A program made the position numbers and the translations under genes. Shown here piece after piece: positions 40,592-49,483 of a stretch of 54,618 nt of DNA (positions are counted from its first letter, which is position 1; every line of letters begins with the position of its first letter). This stretch comes from Eubacteriales bacterium. Lineage in GTDB: Bacteria; Bacillota; Clostridia; Peptostreptococcales; Anaerovoracaceae. The stretch is taken from NCBI GenBank assembly GCA_028692105.1, contig JAQUYC010000006.1, positions 31,930 through 86,547 of the forward strand, given 5' to 3'. The notes under the pieces are model-generated. The model did no database searches, was not told where the DNA came from, and saw only the letters and a list, made by a program, of their open reading frames with translations.

Positions 40592-42493
40592 ATGACCATT
40601 GTTTTATTTTTAATCTTGTTTCCGCTTATTGCAGCTTTAACTCTTTTAGTTTTTAAGACTGATGCAGCAAGAGATATAATAGTGAAGGCTTCTTCGATCT
40701 TGATCGCAGCGGCTTCCATTTATCTCGCAGTGCAATACTTTGACTCTAAAGAAGAATATTTTGAGTTCGGGAATGTAACACTGAGTACCTTAATGATGGT
40801 TATTGAAATTTGTCTCGCTATCATTATCTTTTATTTGGGCATCAAGAATAAGAAGTATCTGGCTTCAGTTCTTGCAGCTATTCAGACACCTGTTATGGTA
40901 TGGTTTGAGTTAAACATCGGGCACAGTATTACTGTCGTGAACAATTTATATGCAGATCGATTTTCAATCATTATGGGACTAATTATTGGAGTTATCGGTA
41001 CATCGATCTGCTGGTACTCAATCGGGTATATGAAAGATTTTCAACATCATCACCATGAAGAACCAGACAGAAGACCATGGTTCTTTTTCCTGATGTTCTT
41101 ATTCATTTCGGCAATGTTCGGTATCGTGTTTTCAAATAATCTTGTATGGCTGTATTTCTTCTGGGAGATAACCACCCTGTGTTCCTTCTTCCTCATCAGC
41201 TATACAAAAACTCAGGAAACAATCAACAATGCTTTCCGGGCCTTGATAATGAACCTCTTTGGAGGTGTAGGCTTTGTTCTTGCAATCGTGGTTTTGGGAA
41301 GATTCTATGGCATATTGGAATTAAACCAGATGATTGCAATGGGGACAATGGGAATCAACGTGGTAATACCTGCTTCGTTGCTCGCATTCGCAGGCATTAC
41401 AAAGGCAGCACAAATGCCGTTCAACAGTTGGCTGCTTGGAGCCATGGTTGCTCCAACACCAACCTCCGCATTACTTCACTCATCCACAATGGTGAAAGCC
41501 GGTGTCTTTATTATCGTAAAACTGTCGCCGGTACTTGGCTGGAATATTGCCGGTATTATGGTAACGATGGTGGGCGGCATAACCTTCCTTTTAGCATCTT
41601 TTGCAGCCATTTCACAAAGCAATGCTAAGAGGGTGCTGGCATATTCTACGGCAGCAAACCTTGGCCTGATAGCAGCATGCGCGGGAATCGGAACTTATGC
41701 GGCAGTCTGGGCAGCAATCATGCTTATCATATTCCATGCAGTTACAAAATCATTGCTGTTTCTGTGTGTGGGCACTGCAGAACATAATATCGGAAGCAGA
41801 GATATAGAAGATATGGACGGTCTGTTTGGCAGAATGCCAAAACTGGCTACATTTATGATAGTCGGCATCGCAGGAATGTTCCTTGCGCCTTTTGGAATGC
41901 TCATTTCAAAGTGGGCGGCAATGAAAGCCTTTATTGATTCGGGAAATATCCTGCTTGTTATGATAATTGCATTCGGAAGCGCAGCAACCTTGTTTTACTG
42001 GACAAAATGGCTGGGAAAAATGGCTGCTATCATGGCGAAGAGAGAAAATATTCAAAGCAATGTACACAAAGAAGAATGGCACGTACTTACTTTGTTGACA
42101 CTCCTTACTATAATAATCTGTCTTATATTTCCGATGATTTCTTCTTTATTGATAGTACCGTACCTACAGACAGTTTTCCCTTCTGTTTCGGTTATGGCAT
42201 TATCCTCAGGCAACATGTATATCATGTCCGCAATGCTTGCTTTGGTTGTATTGCTTCCACTGCTGTTTAACGGAAAATCAAACAGAAGGATTGTCCCTAT
42301 ATATATGTCAGGGGCAAACCTTGGAGACGACTTGACATTTAGAGGCTCCATGCAGAAAGATGTGGCTGTGTCACTAAAAAACTGGTATATGGAAGAATAT
42401 TTTGGTGAGAAGAAAATGAACCTTATCGGAATAATTGCTGCAGCTGCGGTACTTGTAAGTACCTTCGCATTATTGCTTGGGGGGTTGATATAA
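40592..42493 (+). CDS. echA: Ech hydrogenase subunit A (ion-translocating membrane subunit)
   Basis: Large antiporter-like subunit of the energy-converting hydrogenase, homologous to NuoL/HyfB and MrpA. It has about 16 membrane helices in 633 residues, and the core motifs WLYFFWEITTLCSFFLISY, AAQMPFNSWLLGAM and PTPTSALLHSSTMVKAGVF carry the conserved Glu and Lys of the ion channel. The length is close to that of Methanosarcina EchA. A TATAAT lies at 40529-40534 but has no convincing -35. Ribosome site GAGAGGA; the gene abuts echB with no gap. Confidence 0.92.
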   Translation: MTIVLFLILFPLIAALTLLVFKTDAARDIIVKASSILIAAASIYLAVQYFDSKEEYFEFGNVTLSTLMMVIEICLAIIIFYLGIKNKKYLASVLAAIQTPVMVWFELNIGHSITVVNNLYADRFSIIMGLIIGVIGTSICWYSIGYMKDFQHHHHEEPDRRPWFFFLMFLFISAMFGIVFSNNLVWLYFFWEITTLCSFFLISYTKTQETINNAFRALIMNLFGGVGFVLAIVVLGRFYGILELNQMIAMGTMGINVVIPASLLAFAGITKAAQMPFNSWLLGAMVAPTPTSALLHSSTMVKAGVFIIVKLSPVLGWNIAGIMVTMVGGITFLLASFAAISQSNAKRVLAYSTAANLGLIAACAGIGTYAAVWAAIMLIIFHAVTKSLLFLCVGTAEHNIGSRDIEDMDGLFGRMPKLATFMIVGIAGMFLAPFGMLISKWAAMKAFIDSGNILLVMIIAFGSAATLFYWTKWLGKMAAIMAKRENIQSNVHKEEWHVLTLLTLLTIIICLIFPMISSLLIVPYLQTVFPSVSVMALSSGNMYIMSAMLALVVLLPLLFNGKSNRRIVPIYMSGANLGDDLTFRGSMQKDVAVSLKNWYMEEYFGEKKMNLIGIIAAAAVLVSTFALLLGGLI

Positions 42494-43366
42494 ATGAATT
42501 TAACAACAAGCATAATCGGAATTACAGCATATCTGATACTTGCACCTGTGGCCGGAGGATTGCTTGCCGGGATAGACAGAAAGATTTCTGCAAGAATGCA
42601 GGGACGATTCGGACCTCCTATTTTACAGCCGTTTTATGATTTTTTTAAACTTTTGGAAAAAGAACCGATCACAGTAAATAAAGTTCAGGATTTTTATGTC
42701 ATGTGCTTTTTGTTATTTATTATCATTACCGGATGTTTCTTTTTTGCCGGAGGAGACCTGCTGCTTGTCATCTTTACCCTGACACTTGCAAGCGTCTTTC
42801 TTGTAGTTGCAGCATTTTCATCTAATTCTCCTTACGCACAGGTCGGTGCAGAAAGAGAACTCTTGCAAATGATGGCATATGAACCGATGGCCCTGCTGAC
42901 TGCAGTGGGATTCTATCTGGTGAACGGAAGCTTTAATGTTGCAGATGCTGTTACTTCACAAGTCATGGCAATACAGTACTTACCTGGTATATTTCTCGGA
43001 TTTGTGTTTATTCTAACCATTAAGCTGAGAAAATCACCTTTTGATTTAAGTATGTCTCATCATGCCCATCAGGAATTAGTAAAAGGACTTACTACCGAGT
43101 TCTCCGGAAAGACGATGGCATTTATCGAAATCGCACACTGGTATGAAAACATATTTCTGCTCGGTATTGTATACATGTTTATCGCATACTCAGCCGTATG
43201 GAGTCCTGTCATTGCGGTTATAGTATGCTTTGCTATATACTTCCTGGAAATTCTTATCGATAACAATTATGCAAGAATGAAGTGGCAGATTGCACTTAAT
43301 TCCTCATGGGTCGTGGCTCTCACGTTTGGGTTTGTAAATCTGCTGATACTATATTTTATAGGTTAA
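42494..43366 (+). CDS. echB: Ech hydrogenase subunit B (NuoH-like)
   Basis: Membrane anchor homologous to NuoH/HycD, 290 residues with about eight helices. Signatures are GIDRKISARMQGRFGPPILQ and GAERELLQMMAYEPMALLTA, plus KLRKSPFDLSMSHHAHQELV, which contains the region contacting the hydrogenase domain. The ATG begins directly at the echA stop, so co-translation is likely. Confidence 0.94.
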   Translation: MNLTTSIIGITAYLILAPVAGGLLAGIDRKISARMQGRFGPPILQPFYDFFKLLEKEPITVNKVQDFYVMCFLLFIIITGCFFFAGGDLLLVIFTLTLASVFLVVAAFSSNSPYAQVGAERELLQMMAYEPMALLTAVGFYLVNGSFNVADAVTSQVMAIQYLPGIFLGFVFILTIKLRKSPFDLSMSHHAHQELVKGLTTEFSGKTMAFIEIAHWYENIFLLGIVYMFIAYSAVWSPVIAVIVCFAIYFLEILIDNNYARMKWQIALNSSWVVALTFGFVNLLILYFIG

Positions 43367-43379
43367 TGAGGTGTAATAA

Positions 43380-43871
43380 ATGTCATATGTAACAAAGTCA
43401 CCATGGATAATTCATTATGATGGTTCAAGCTGTAACGGATGCGACATAGAAGTATTGGCATGCCTTACACCGATATATGATTTAGAGAGATTCGGCATCA
43501 TCAATACAGGAAATCCCAAGCATGCAGATATTTTTTTGGTTACGGGGTCTGTAAACGAGCAAAATGTTAACGTTGTAAAACAGATATATGAGCAGATGCC
43601 GGAACCTAAGGCTGTCGTTGCCGTAGGCATTTGTGCAGCATCCGGAGGAATCTTCAAGGAATGCTACAATGTCATGGGCGGCATCGATACAGTAATTCCT
43701 GTTGATGTATATGTTCCGGGATGCGCTGCAAGACCGGAAGCTATTATTGACGGTGTTGTAAAGGGTATAGGCGTACTGGCTGAAAAACGTGCAGCAATGG
43801 ATAAAAAACCTGCAATTATGGATAAAAAACCTGCAGCCACCGTACAAACAGAAGATAATGAGGAGGCTTAA
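43380..43871 (+). CDS. echC: Ech hydrogenase small subunit C
   Basis: Small subunit carrying the proximal [4Fe-4S] cluster, related to NuoB. The four cluster cysteines are C18, C21 (SSCNGCD), C85 (GICAASGG) and C115 (PGCAARPE). 163 residues; the last 25 are a non-conserved tail with the repeat MDKKPA twice (AAMDKKPAIMDKKPAA). echD starts at its stop with no gap. Confidence 0.94.
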   Translation: MSYVTKSPWIIHYDGSSCNGCDIEVLACLTPIYDLERFGIINTGNPKHADIFLVTGSVNEQNVNVVKQIYEQMPEPKAVVAVGICAASGGIFKECYNVMGGIDTVIPVDVYVPGCAARPEAIIDGVVKGIGVLAEKRAAMDKKPAIMDKKPAATVQTEDNEEA

Positions 43872-44246
43872 ATGACCGAAAAATGGAGAATTCAAAACTT
43901 TATTGTTATTGAGCCTGCCCAATTAATAGAAAAGGTTCAGGACTTAAAGGCAGATGGCTATCGTTTGGGACAGATTCACTGCACAAAGATTTCAGAAGGA
44001 TTTGAACTCACTTATTCCCTTGATAAGGATCACATATTGACAAACTTAAGACTTATTATTCCCGAAGAAAAAGAGATCATGAGCGTTACAGGCATTTACT
44101 GGCCCGCATTCATCTTTGAAAATGAAATGCAGGACTTGTTCGGCGTAAAGTTCAAGCATATGGCCCTAAATTATGGCGGTCGCTTCTTTAAGGTTTCACA
44201 GCAAACACCGTGGAATCCAAAAGAAACAGAAGGGAAGGCAGAGTAA
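43872..44246 (+). CDS. echD: Ech hydrogenase subunit D (NuoC-like)
   Basis: A 124-residue homologue of the NuoC domain that supports the large subunit. Recognised by the block SVTGIYWPAFIFENEMQDLFGVKF at about 75-98 (given here in two halves: SVTGIYWPAFIFEN and EMQDLFGVKF). Located between the small and large subunit genes as in other Ech operons; four bases before echE. Confidence 0.9.
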   Translation: MTEKWRIQNFIVIEPAQLIEKVQDLKADGYRLGQIHCTKISEGFELTYSLDKDHILTNLRLIIPEEKEIMSVTGIYWPAFIFENEMQDLFGVKFKHMALNYGGRFFKVSQQTPWNPKETEGKAE

Positions 44247-44249
44247 GAA

Positions 44250-45332
44250 ATGGGTAAGAGAACTATTATTCCTTTCGGTCCGCAGCATCCTGTTCTCCCC
44301 GAACCGGTGCATCTTGACCTTGTGATCGAAGATGAAAAGGTTATTGAAGCAATTCCATCGATCGGATTCATACACAGGGGATTGGAAAAGCTGGTGGAAA
44401 AAAAGGAGTATACAGAATTGGTATACGTCATCGAAAGGATTTGCGGTATATGCAGCTTCGGGCATGGTTGGGGCTACTGCCATGCCGTGGAGAGTCTTAT
44501 GAATATAGAAATACCTGAAAGAGCAAATTATCTCAGAACTATATGGCATGAACTTTCCAGAATGCACAGTCATATGCTATGGCTTGGCCTTTTAGCCGAC
44601 GGTTTCGGATTTGAAAGCCTGTTTATGCATTGCTGGAGACTGAGGGAAAAGGTACTCGATTTATTCGAAAAGACTACAGGAGGAAGAGTTATCTTCTCTG
44701 TATGCAAGGTTGGCGGAGTAAGAAAAGATATCGATAAAGCAGATCTAAAAGAAATTGTAAATGTTACCCGAGGCATGGAAAAGGAATTCAGAGAACTGGC
44801 AGATACATTTATGAAGGATTATTCTGTAAAGAACAGACTGGCAGGCATCGGAGTTCTTTCAAAAGAAGATGCCCTTGAACTTTGTACGGTAGGACCGATG
44901 GCACGAGCCTCCGGGGTTTATTTGGATATGAGACTTACAGGGCATGGAGTATATGATAAGCTTGGATTCGAGCCTTGCATTGAAACTGCAGGCGATTGTT
45001 ATGCCAGATGCATTGTTAGAATCAGGGAAATATATCAGTCCATCGATTTGATCTCAAAAGCGGCAGAAATGATTCCCGATGGAGAGATAGCAGTACCGGT
45101 AAAGGGGAATTTGCCGAAGGGAGAATTTATAGCAAGATTGGAACAGCCGAGAGGCGAATGTTTCTATTATGCAAAAGGAGCCGACTCAAAGTTCTTGGAA
45201 AGATTCAGGGTCAGGACTCCTACAAACATAAATCTCCCTGCACTTGTTAAGATACTACAGGGGTGTGATTTGGCTGATGTCCCTATGCTAATTCTGACAA
45301 TAGATCCCTGTATAAGCTGTACAGAAAGATAG
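44250..45332 (+). CDS. echE: Ech hydrogenase large [NiFe] subunit E
   Basis: Catalytic subunit with the NiFe site. Both nickel-ligand pairs are intact: C65 and C68 in ERICGICSFGH, and C354 and C357 in DPCISC. This separates it from NuoD, which has lost them. The protein ends DPCISCTER, i.e. exactly at the point where other hydrogenase large subunits are cut during maturation, so there is no C-terminal peptide to remove. 360 residues, as in known EchE. It should produce H2 from reduced ferredoxin with ion pumping, or the reverse. Confidence 0.95.
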   Translation: MGKRTIIPFGPQHPVLPEPVHLDLVIEDEKVIEAIPSIGFIHRGLEKLVEKKEYTELVYVIERICGICSFGHGWGYCHAVESLMNIEIPERANYLRTIWHELSRMHSHMLWLGLLADGFGFESLFMHCWRLREKVLDLFEKTTGGRVIFSVCKVGGVRKDIDKADLKEIVNVTRGMEKEFRELADTFMKDYSVKNRLAGIGVLSKEDALELCTVGPMARASGVYLDMRLTGHGVYDKLGFEPCIETAGDCYARCIVRIREIYQSIDLISKAAEMIPDGEIAVPVKGNLPKGEFIARLEQPRGECFYYAKGADSKFLERFRVRTPTNINLPALVKILQGCDLADVPMLILTIDPCISCTER

Positions 45333-45342
45333 GTGGGAGTTT

Positions 45343-45753
45343 GTGGCATCGTTTAAATTAGGCAGAATGGTCATGAGGAGTCTGTTCAAAAAACCGGCAA
45401 CCCTTATGTACCCCGTTATTCAGCGGGAGTGGCAGGAAAGAACAAGAGGGCACATTGAAAATGAAATAGATGAGTGCATTTTCTGCGGTATATGCCAGAA
45501 GAAGTGCCCAGCAAACGCATTGACAGTTGATAAAATTAGCAAGTCCTGGACCATCGCAAGAATGCAGTGCATCCAATGCAGCTGCTGTATTGAGGTATGC
45601 CCAAAGAAGTGCTTGAAGAATATGAACATATACACTTCGCCAAGCACGGAAAAAGTAGTGGATAGGTATGTGGGATCACCACAAGAGTCGAAACCGGTTC
45701 CGAAGGCAGCGCCTGAAGAAGAAAATGAAGCTGTCGGTGAAAAAGTGCTGTAA
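45343..45753 (+). CDS. echF: Ech hydrogenase ferredoxin-like subunit F, GTG start
   Basis: Electron-input subunit with two [4Fe-4S] clusters (CIFCGICQKKCPANAL and CIQCSCCIEVCPKKCL), homologous to NuoI. 136 residues, with a charged non-conserved tail. GTG start at 45343, with GGTGGGAG 4 bases upstream. It passes electrons from soluble ferredoxin to EchC. It is the last Ech gene and is followed within 12 bases by hypA. Confidence 0.92.
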   Translation: MASFKLGRMVMRSLFKKPATLMYPVIQREWQERTRGHIENEIDECIFCGICQKKCPANALTVDKISKSWTIARMQCIQCSCCIEVCPKKCLKNMNIYTSPSTEKVVDRYVGSPQESKPVPKAAPEEENEAVGEKVL

Positions 45754-45765
45754 TGAGGCATTGTG

Positions 45766-46110
45766 ATGCATGAATTTCCAATTACCCAGCAAATAATCAA
45801 AATTGTCGGGTGGCAAGCAGCTGAGTTGGGTGCTTCCCAGGTGAAATCCATAAAACTGGTTGTCGGTGATTATTCCGGATTTGTCGGTGATTCCATACAA
45901 ATGTATTTTGATGTGATCTCAGAGAGCACTGTATGCGAAGGAGCTGCCATTGAGATCGAGAATATAAGATCTAAAATGAGATGCACCGGCTGCGGTGAAT
46001 TGTTTGAACGTGAATTTCTCTCCTTTAACTGTCCGAAATGCGGAGCTGATGGAGAGCCGACGGAGATAGGCAAAGAATTTTATATTGAATACATCGAAGT
46101 CGAAAGATGA
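45766..46110 (+). CDS. hypA: Hydrogenase nickel-insertion protein HypA
   Basis: Delivers nickel to the large subunit with HypB. It begins MHE, in which His2 is a nickel ligand, and has the structural zinc site C73, C76, C89, C92 (RCTGCGEL and NCPKCGA). 114 residues. The ATG at 45766 follows GAGG; a GTG one codon earlier would displace the N-terminal nickel motif and is rejected. It sits right behind echF, so Ech and its maturation genes appear to be one transcription unit. Confidence 0.94.
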   Translation: MHEFPITQQIIKIVGWQAAELGASQVKSIKLVVGDYSGFVGDSIQMYFDVISESTVCEGAAIEIENIRSKMRCTGCGELFEREFLSFNCPKCGADGEPTEIGKEFYIEYIEVER

Positions 46111-46247
46111 AAAGTATTTTCACGGAAACCGCCGTCTTTGAATGCTACTTATCAAACTATTACCCTTGGCAGGTGCGAATACCCGAGGCAACCGCTCAAT
46201 AATGCATATACAATTTTTTTAGATCAATATAAAATATGGAGGAAAGC
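46111..46247 (+). other. hypA-hypB gap with imperfect repeats, nature unknown
   Basis: The largest gap in the hydrogenase cluster. It holds two similar stretches, TTACCCTTGGCAGG and ATACCCGAGGCAAC (about 46160-46194), and ACCGC twice. I could not fold it into a known riboswitch class and found no convincing promoter or hairpin with a T-run. A reading frame is open here but lacks a start and resembles nothing. Confidence 0.3.
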
Positions 46248-46913
46248 ATGCATGACGTTTTAAAAGTTAATATGATGGCGAACATTCACGATGAAAATGA
46301 TCATATAGCTGCTCATACAAGCGAAGACCTGGCGGAACAGCACATATATGCTATCAATATCATGGGAGCACCCGGAGCCGGAAAGACAACAGTCTTGAAA
46401 AATATTACTAAGAATTTAAAAGGCCTGAAATCCTATGTTATCGAAGGCGATATAGAATCCGATATCGACACACAGGATCTGCGGGGAATCGGTATAGATA
46501 CTTATCAGATAAATACATTCGGAGCCTGTCATCTGGACGCACCGATGATTCATAACACCATTCAGAACATAAGGTTTGATAAAAAAGGGATTCTGTTTAT
46601 TGAAAATATCGGAAATCTTGTATGCCCTGCGGAATTCAGTATCGGAGAACACTGCAAAATGCTTATCTCAACGGTGACTGAAGGAAGTGACAAGCCTTAT
46701 AAATATCCGCTTGCATTCGAAAAGGCCGATGTGATTATCCTAAATAAAACAGATTTGCTGCCATACATTGATTTCGATGAGGGATTTTTTATTAAAGGTG
46801 TACGGGCTTTAAATAAAAATGTGACGGTATTTAAGGTTTCGGGAAAAACAGGAGATGGCTTCACGGAGGTTGCAGCCTGGATCCGGGAACGAGCCGCAAA
46901 CTTTGGAGGATAG
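46248..46913 (+). CDS. hypB: Hydrogenase maturation GTPase HypB
   Basis: GTPase that drives nickel insertion with HypA. P-loop GAPGAGKTTVLK (about 35-46), ENIGNLVCPAEF, and NKTDLLP as the G4 motif; 221 residues. The N-terminus has no histidine-rich nickel store and no CxxCGC motif. The ATG at 46248 is 5 bases after GGAGG (46238-46242); the ATG at 46236 overlaps that site. The stop is followed within 3 bases by hypF. Confidence 0.94.
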   Translation: MHDVLKVNMMANIHDENDHIAAHTSEDLAEQHIYAINIMGAPGAGKTTVLKNITKNLKGLKSYVIEGDIESDIDTQDLRGIGIDTYQINTFGACHLDAPMIHNTIQNIRFDKKGILFIENIGNLVCPAEFSIGEHCKMLISTVTEGSDKPYKYPLAFEKADVIILNKTDLLPYIDFDEGFFIKGVRALNKNVTVFKVSGKTGDGFTEVAAWIRERAANFGG

Positions 46914-46916
46914 AAA

Positions 46917-49448
46917 TTGTCCATCAGAAAGACTGTAAAAGTTAAAATATGGGGAATCGTTCAAGGGGTCGGCTTCCGGCCTTTTGTAGCTAAATTGGCG
47001 GACCGCTATGGGATAAAGGGTGAAATCCTTAACATTGGCGGTCTTGTTGATATTATCCTGACAGACACACAGGATAGAATAGATGATTTCGTGAAGACTC
47101 TGATAGCAGAAAAAACGCTTCCTGCAGAGATTGTACACATTAAAATTGAAGAACTGGAACACCGGGAATTCAGCAGTTTTACGATACAGGACAGTGATAA
47201 CGGTGATGATGAAGCTGCGATGATACCGGCGGATATGTCAATATGTCCCGCTTGCCTTGCAGAACTTAAGGATGAAACAAACCCCAGATATATGCATCCT
47301 TTTATAAGCTGCATGACCTGCGGGCCAAGATATACCATCATAGACAGGATCCCTTATGACAGAGAAAACACGGCCATGAAAGAGTTCCCTATGTGTGATT
47401 TCTGCCATAAAGAATATATAGACCGTCATGACAGGCGCTATCATGCTCAGACCATATCCTGCCATGACTGCGGACCGATGCTAAAATATATACTGACAGA
47501 GAAAAAGAGCGAAACAAAGGGAGCACAATCTGTTGGGATGATCGGTATAAAAGCAGACGAAAAGGTCATGGACAGAGCTGTTCAACCTGTCTTTGCTGCA
47601 TCATCGCTTATTAACAATGGAAGGATAATCGCGCTCAAGTGCGTAGGCGGATATAATTTTGTCTGCAGTCCTTTCAACGAAGCTGCGGTGAAAAACCTGC
47701 GCCGTCTAAAGATAAGAGAAGAAAAGCCATTTGCCGTCATGTTCCGTGATTTGGACCAGATAAGGGAATACTGCCATGTCAGCCATGAGGAAGAAGCACT
47801 GCTCATTTCCAACGCAAAACCAATTGTTTTGCTCGAAAGGAAACAACCTGATACAGGCCTAAAAAAGATTATAAACAATAATGCATCGGAACAAGAACCG
47901 GATCAAGCTGAAATAGCTGAAGAAAAAAATGCCACTGAAAAAAAAGAGATCTGTAGAGAGGTATATAAAACGAGCCGTTATATAGGTGCATTTCTACCAA
48001 GCATGGGTGTTCAGCATATGCTGATAGATATATGCGGACCATTAATCATGACAAGTGCCAACCTTTCGGACATGCCGATAATAAAGGACGATGAGGGAAT
48101 GTTCGAGATTCAGAAAACGATGGATTTGAAACATTACGGCGAAAAGCTGCTGGCAGGTGTGTTTTATAATACAAGAGAGATACGAGTCAGACTGGATGAT
48201 TCTGTTATCAGGGTGATAGACAGCCAGCCTCAGATGGTACGAAGATCAAAGGGATACTCACCTATACCGTTGTATATAAGCAACACGTTAAGCAAGAAAG
48301 ACATGATATTAGCTGTGGGAGGGCAGCTTAAATCATCATTTTCTCTGAGCAAGGGGCCTTTCGCATATGTAAGCCAGTATTTCGGTGATCTTTCAGAAAG
48401 AGAAGCCTGCAGTATCTTTGAAGAGAATGTGGATCGAATGGAATCACTCTTCCGTATTCAGCCGAAACTAATAGTAAGCGATCTTCATCCATTGTATTTT
48501 ACAACAAAATATGCGGAACAATATGCAAAGAAGCATGAAATTGAACTGTTAAAGGTACAGCATCATCATGCTCACGTGGCTTCAGTGATGGCAGAGCATG
48601 ATCTAAATGAAACAGTAATAGGAGTGAGCTTCGACGGAACCGGATACGGCAGTGACGGAGCTGTTTGGGGAGGCGAATTTTTGGTCTGCAGCGGAATGGA
48701 ATTTACACGTGCCGCGCATTTGGAATACATCAGTATGATCGGAGGAGATTCCTCTATAAAGGAAGGCTGGAAATCAGCCTTGAGTTATGTGCATCACTAT
48801 CGAAAGCAAAATGAGCTGATGGGTACCCAATATGACTTAAAGGAACCTGAAGATCAAAGATGGCCTGCAGTCAAAGCGGGGCTGGAAAATCATATTAATA
48901 CGATAGAAAGTTCAAGTATGGGTAGGTTGTTCGATGCAATAGCTGCATTTACAGGCATCCACGATGTAAACCGGTATGAAGGAGAATGTGCAGCAATGCT
49001 TGAAAATGCAGCTGCTGAGGCAGAAACAGAAGGATTGGACCCTTGGAACATGAATTTTACAGTAACGCAAAAGGCTGCAGGTCAAATCAATGAAATACTG
49101 ATCTCTGCAAGGAGCATATTTATCCGAATAGAGGAAGGATTGCTAAAAGGAGTCGATAAGCGCAGACTTGCTCTGAGTTTTCACTATGCAGCAGCGGACT
49201 TGATCCTGAAGATTTGTACCGGGATCCGGCGGCAGTATGGTCTTGATATCATTGCTTTGACCGGCGGTGTCTTTCAGAATAAGGTGCTGACCGAACGGAC
49301 TATTGCTTTGCTTAGAAAAGAAAAGTTTCAAGTCTATTGTAACATATCGGTTGGACCTAACGATGGCGGCATATGCCTGGGACAGAATCTCATAGGAATG
49401 AAATATTTGACCACAAAACAGCATAATGTTAATATCGATATAACATAA
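46917..49448 (+). CDS. hypF: Carbamoyltransferase HypF, TTG start
   Basis: Makes the thiocyanate on HypE from carbamoyl phosphate, the source of the CN ligands of the active site. Domains in order: acylphosphatase (GIVQGVGFRPFVAKLA), two zinc fingers (CPACLAEL, CMTCGPRY, CDFCHKEY, CHDCGP), YrdC-like domain and Kae1-like domain with VQHHHAHVASV and LTGGVFQNKVLTE. At 843 residues it is longer than usual because of two charged insertions, near 190-215 and 318-352. TTG start with GGAGG 7 bases upstream. The hypF-type fold and metal motifs are complete. Confidence 0.94.
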   Translation: MSIRKTVKVKIWGIVQGVGFRPFVAKLADRYGIKGEILNIGGLVDIILTDTQDRIDDFVKTLIAEKTLPAEIVHIKIEELEHREFSSFTIQDSDNGDDEAAMIPADMSICPACLAELKDETNPRYMHPFISCMTCGPRYTIIDRIPYDRENTAMKEFPMCDFCHKEYIDRHDRRYHAQTISCHDCGPMLKYILTEKKSETKGAQSVGMIGIKADEKVMDRAVQPVFAASSLINNGRIIALKCVGGYNFVCSPFNEAAVKNLRRLKIREEKPFAVMFRDLDQIREYCHVSHEEEALLISNAKPIVLLERKQPDTGLKKIINNNASEQEPDQAEIAEEKNATEKKEICREVYKTSRYIGAFLPSMGVQHMLIDICGPLIMTSANLSDMPIIKDDEGMFEIQKTMDLKHYGEKLLAGVFYNTREIRVRLDDSVIRVIDSQPQMVRRSKGYSPIPLYISNTLSKKDMILAVGGQLKSSFSLSKGPFAYVSQYFGDLSEREACSIFEENVDRMESLFRIQPKLIVSDLHPLYFTTKYAEQYAKKHEIELLKVQHHHAHVASVMAEHDLNETVIGVSFDGTGYGSDGAVWGGEFLVCSGMEFTRAAHLEYISMIGGDSSIKEGWKSALSYVHHYRKQNELMGTQYDLKEPEDQRWPAVKAGLENHINTIESSSMGRLFDAIAAFTGIHDVNRYEGECAAMLENAAAEAETEGLDPWNMNFTVTQKAAGQINEILISARSIFIRIEEGLLKGVDKRRLALSFHYAAADLILKICTGIRRQYGLDIIALTGGVFQNKVLTERTIALLRKEKFQVYCNISVGPNDGGICLGQNLIGMKYLTTKQHNVNIDIT

Positions 49449-49483
49449 TCGGGGAAAATTCAGGAAAGGCAAGAGGTAAGCGG

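Noticed and set aside
40592-45753. Complex I (Nuo) or formate hydrogenlyase cluster
   Set aside because: Both CxxC nickel-ligand pairs are intact in the large subunit, only six subunits are present, sizes match Ech, and no formate dehydrogenase or Hyc-specific gene is seen.
46111-46260. Open frame through the hypA-hypB spacer
   Set aside because: No start codon with a ribosome site and no resemblance to a protein; likely chance.
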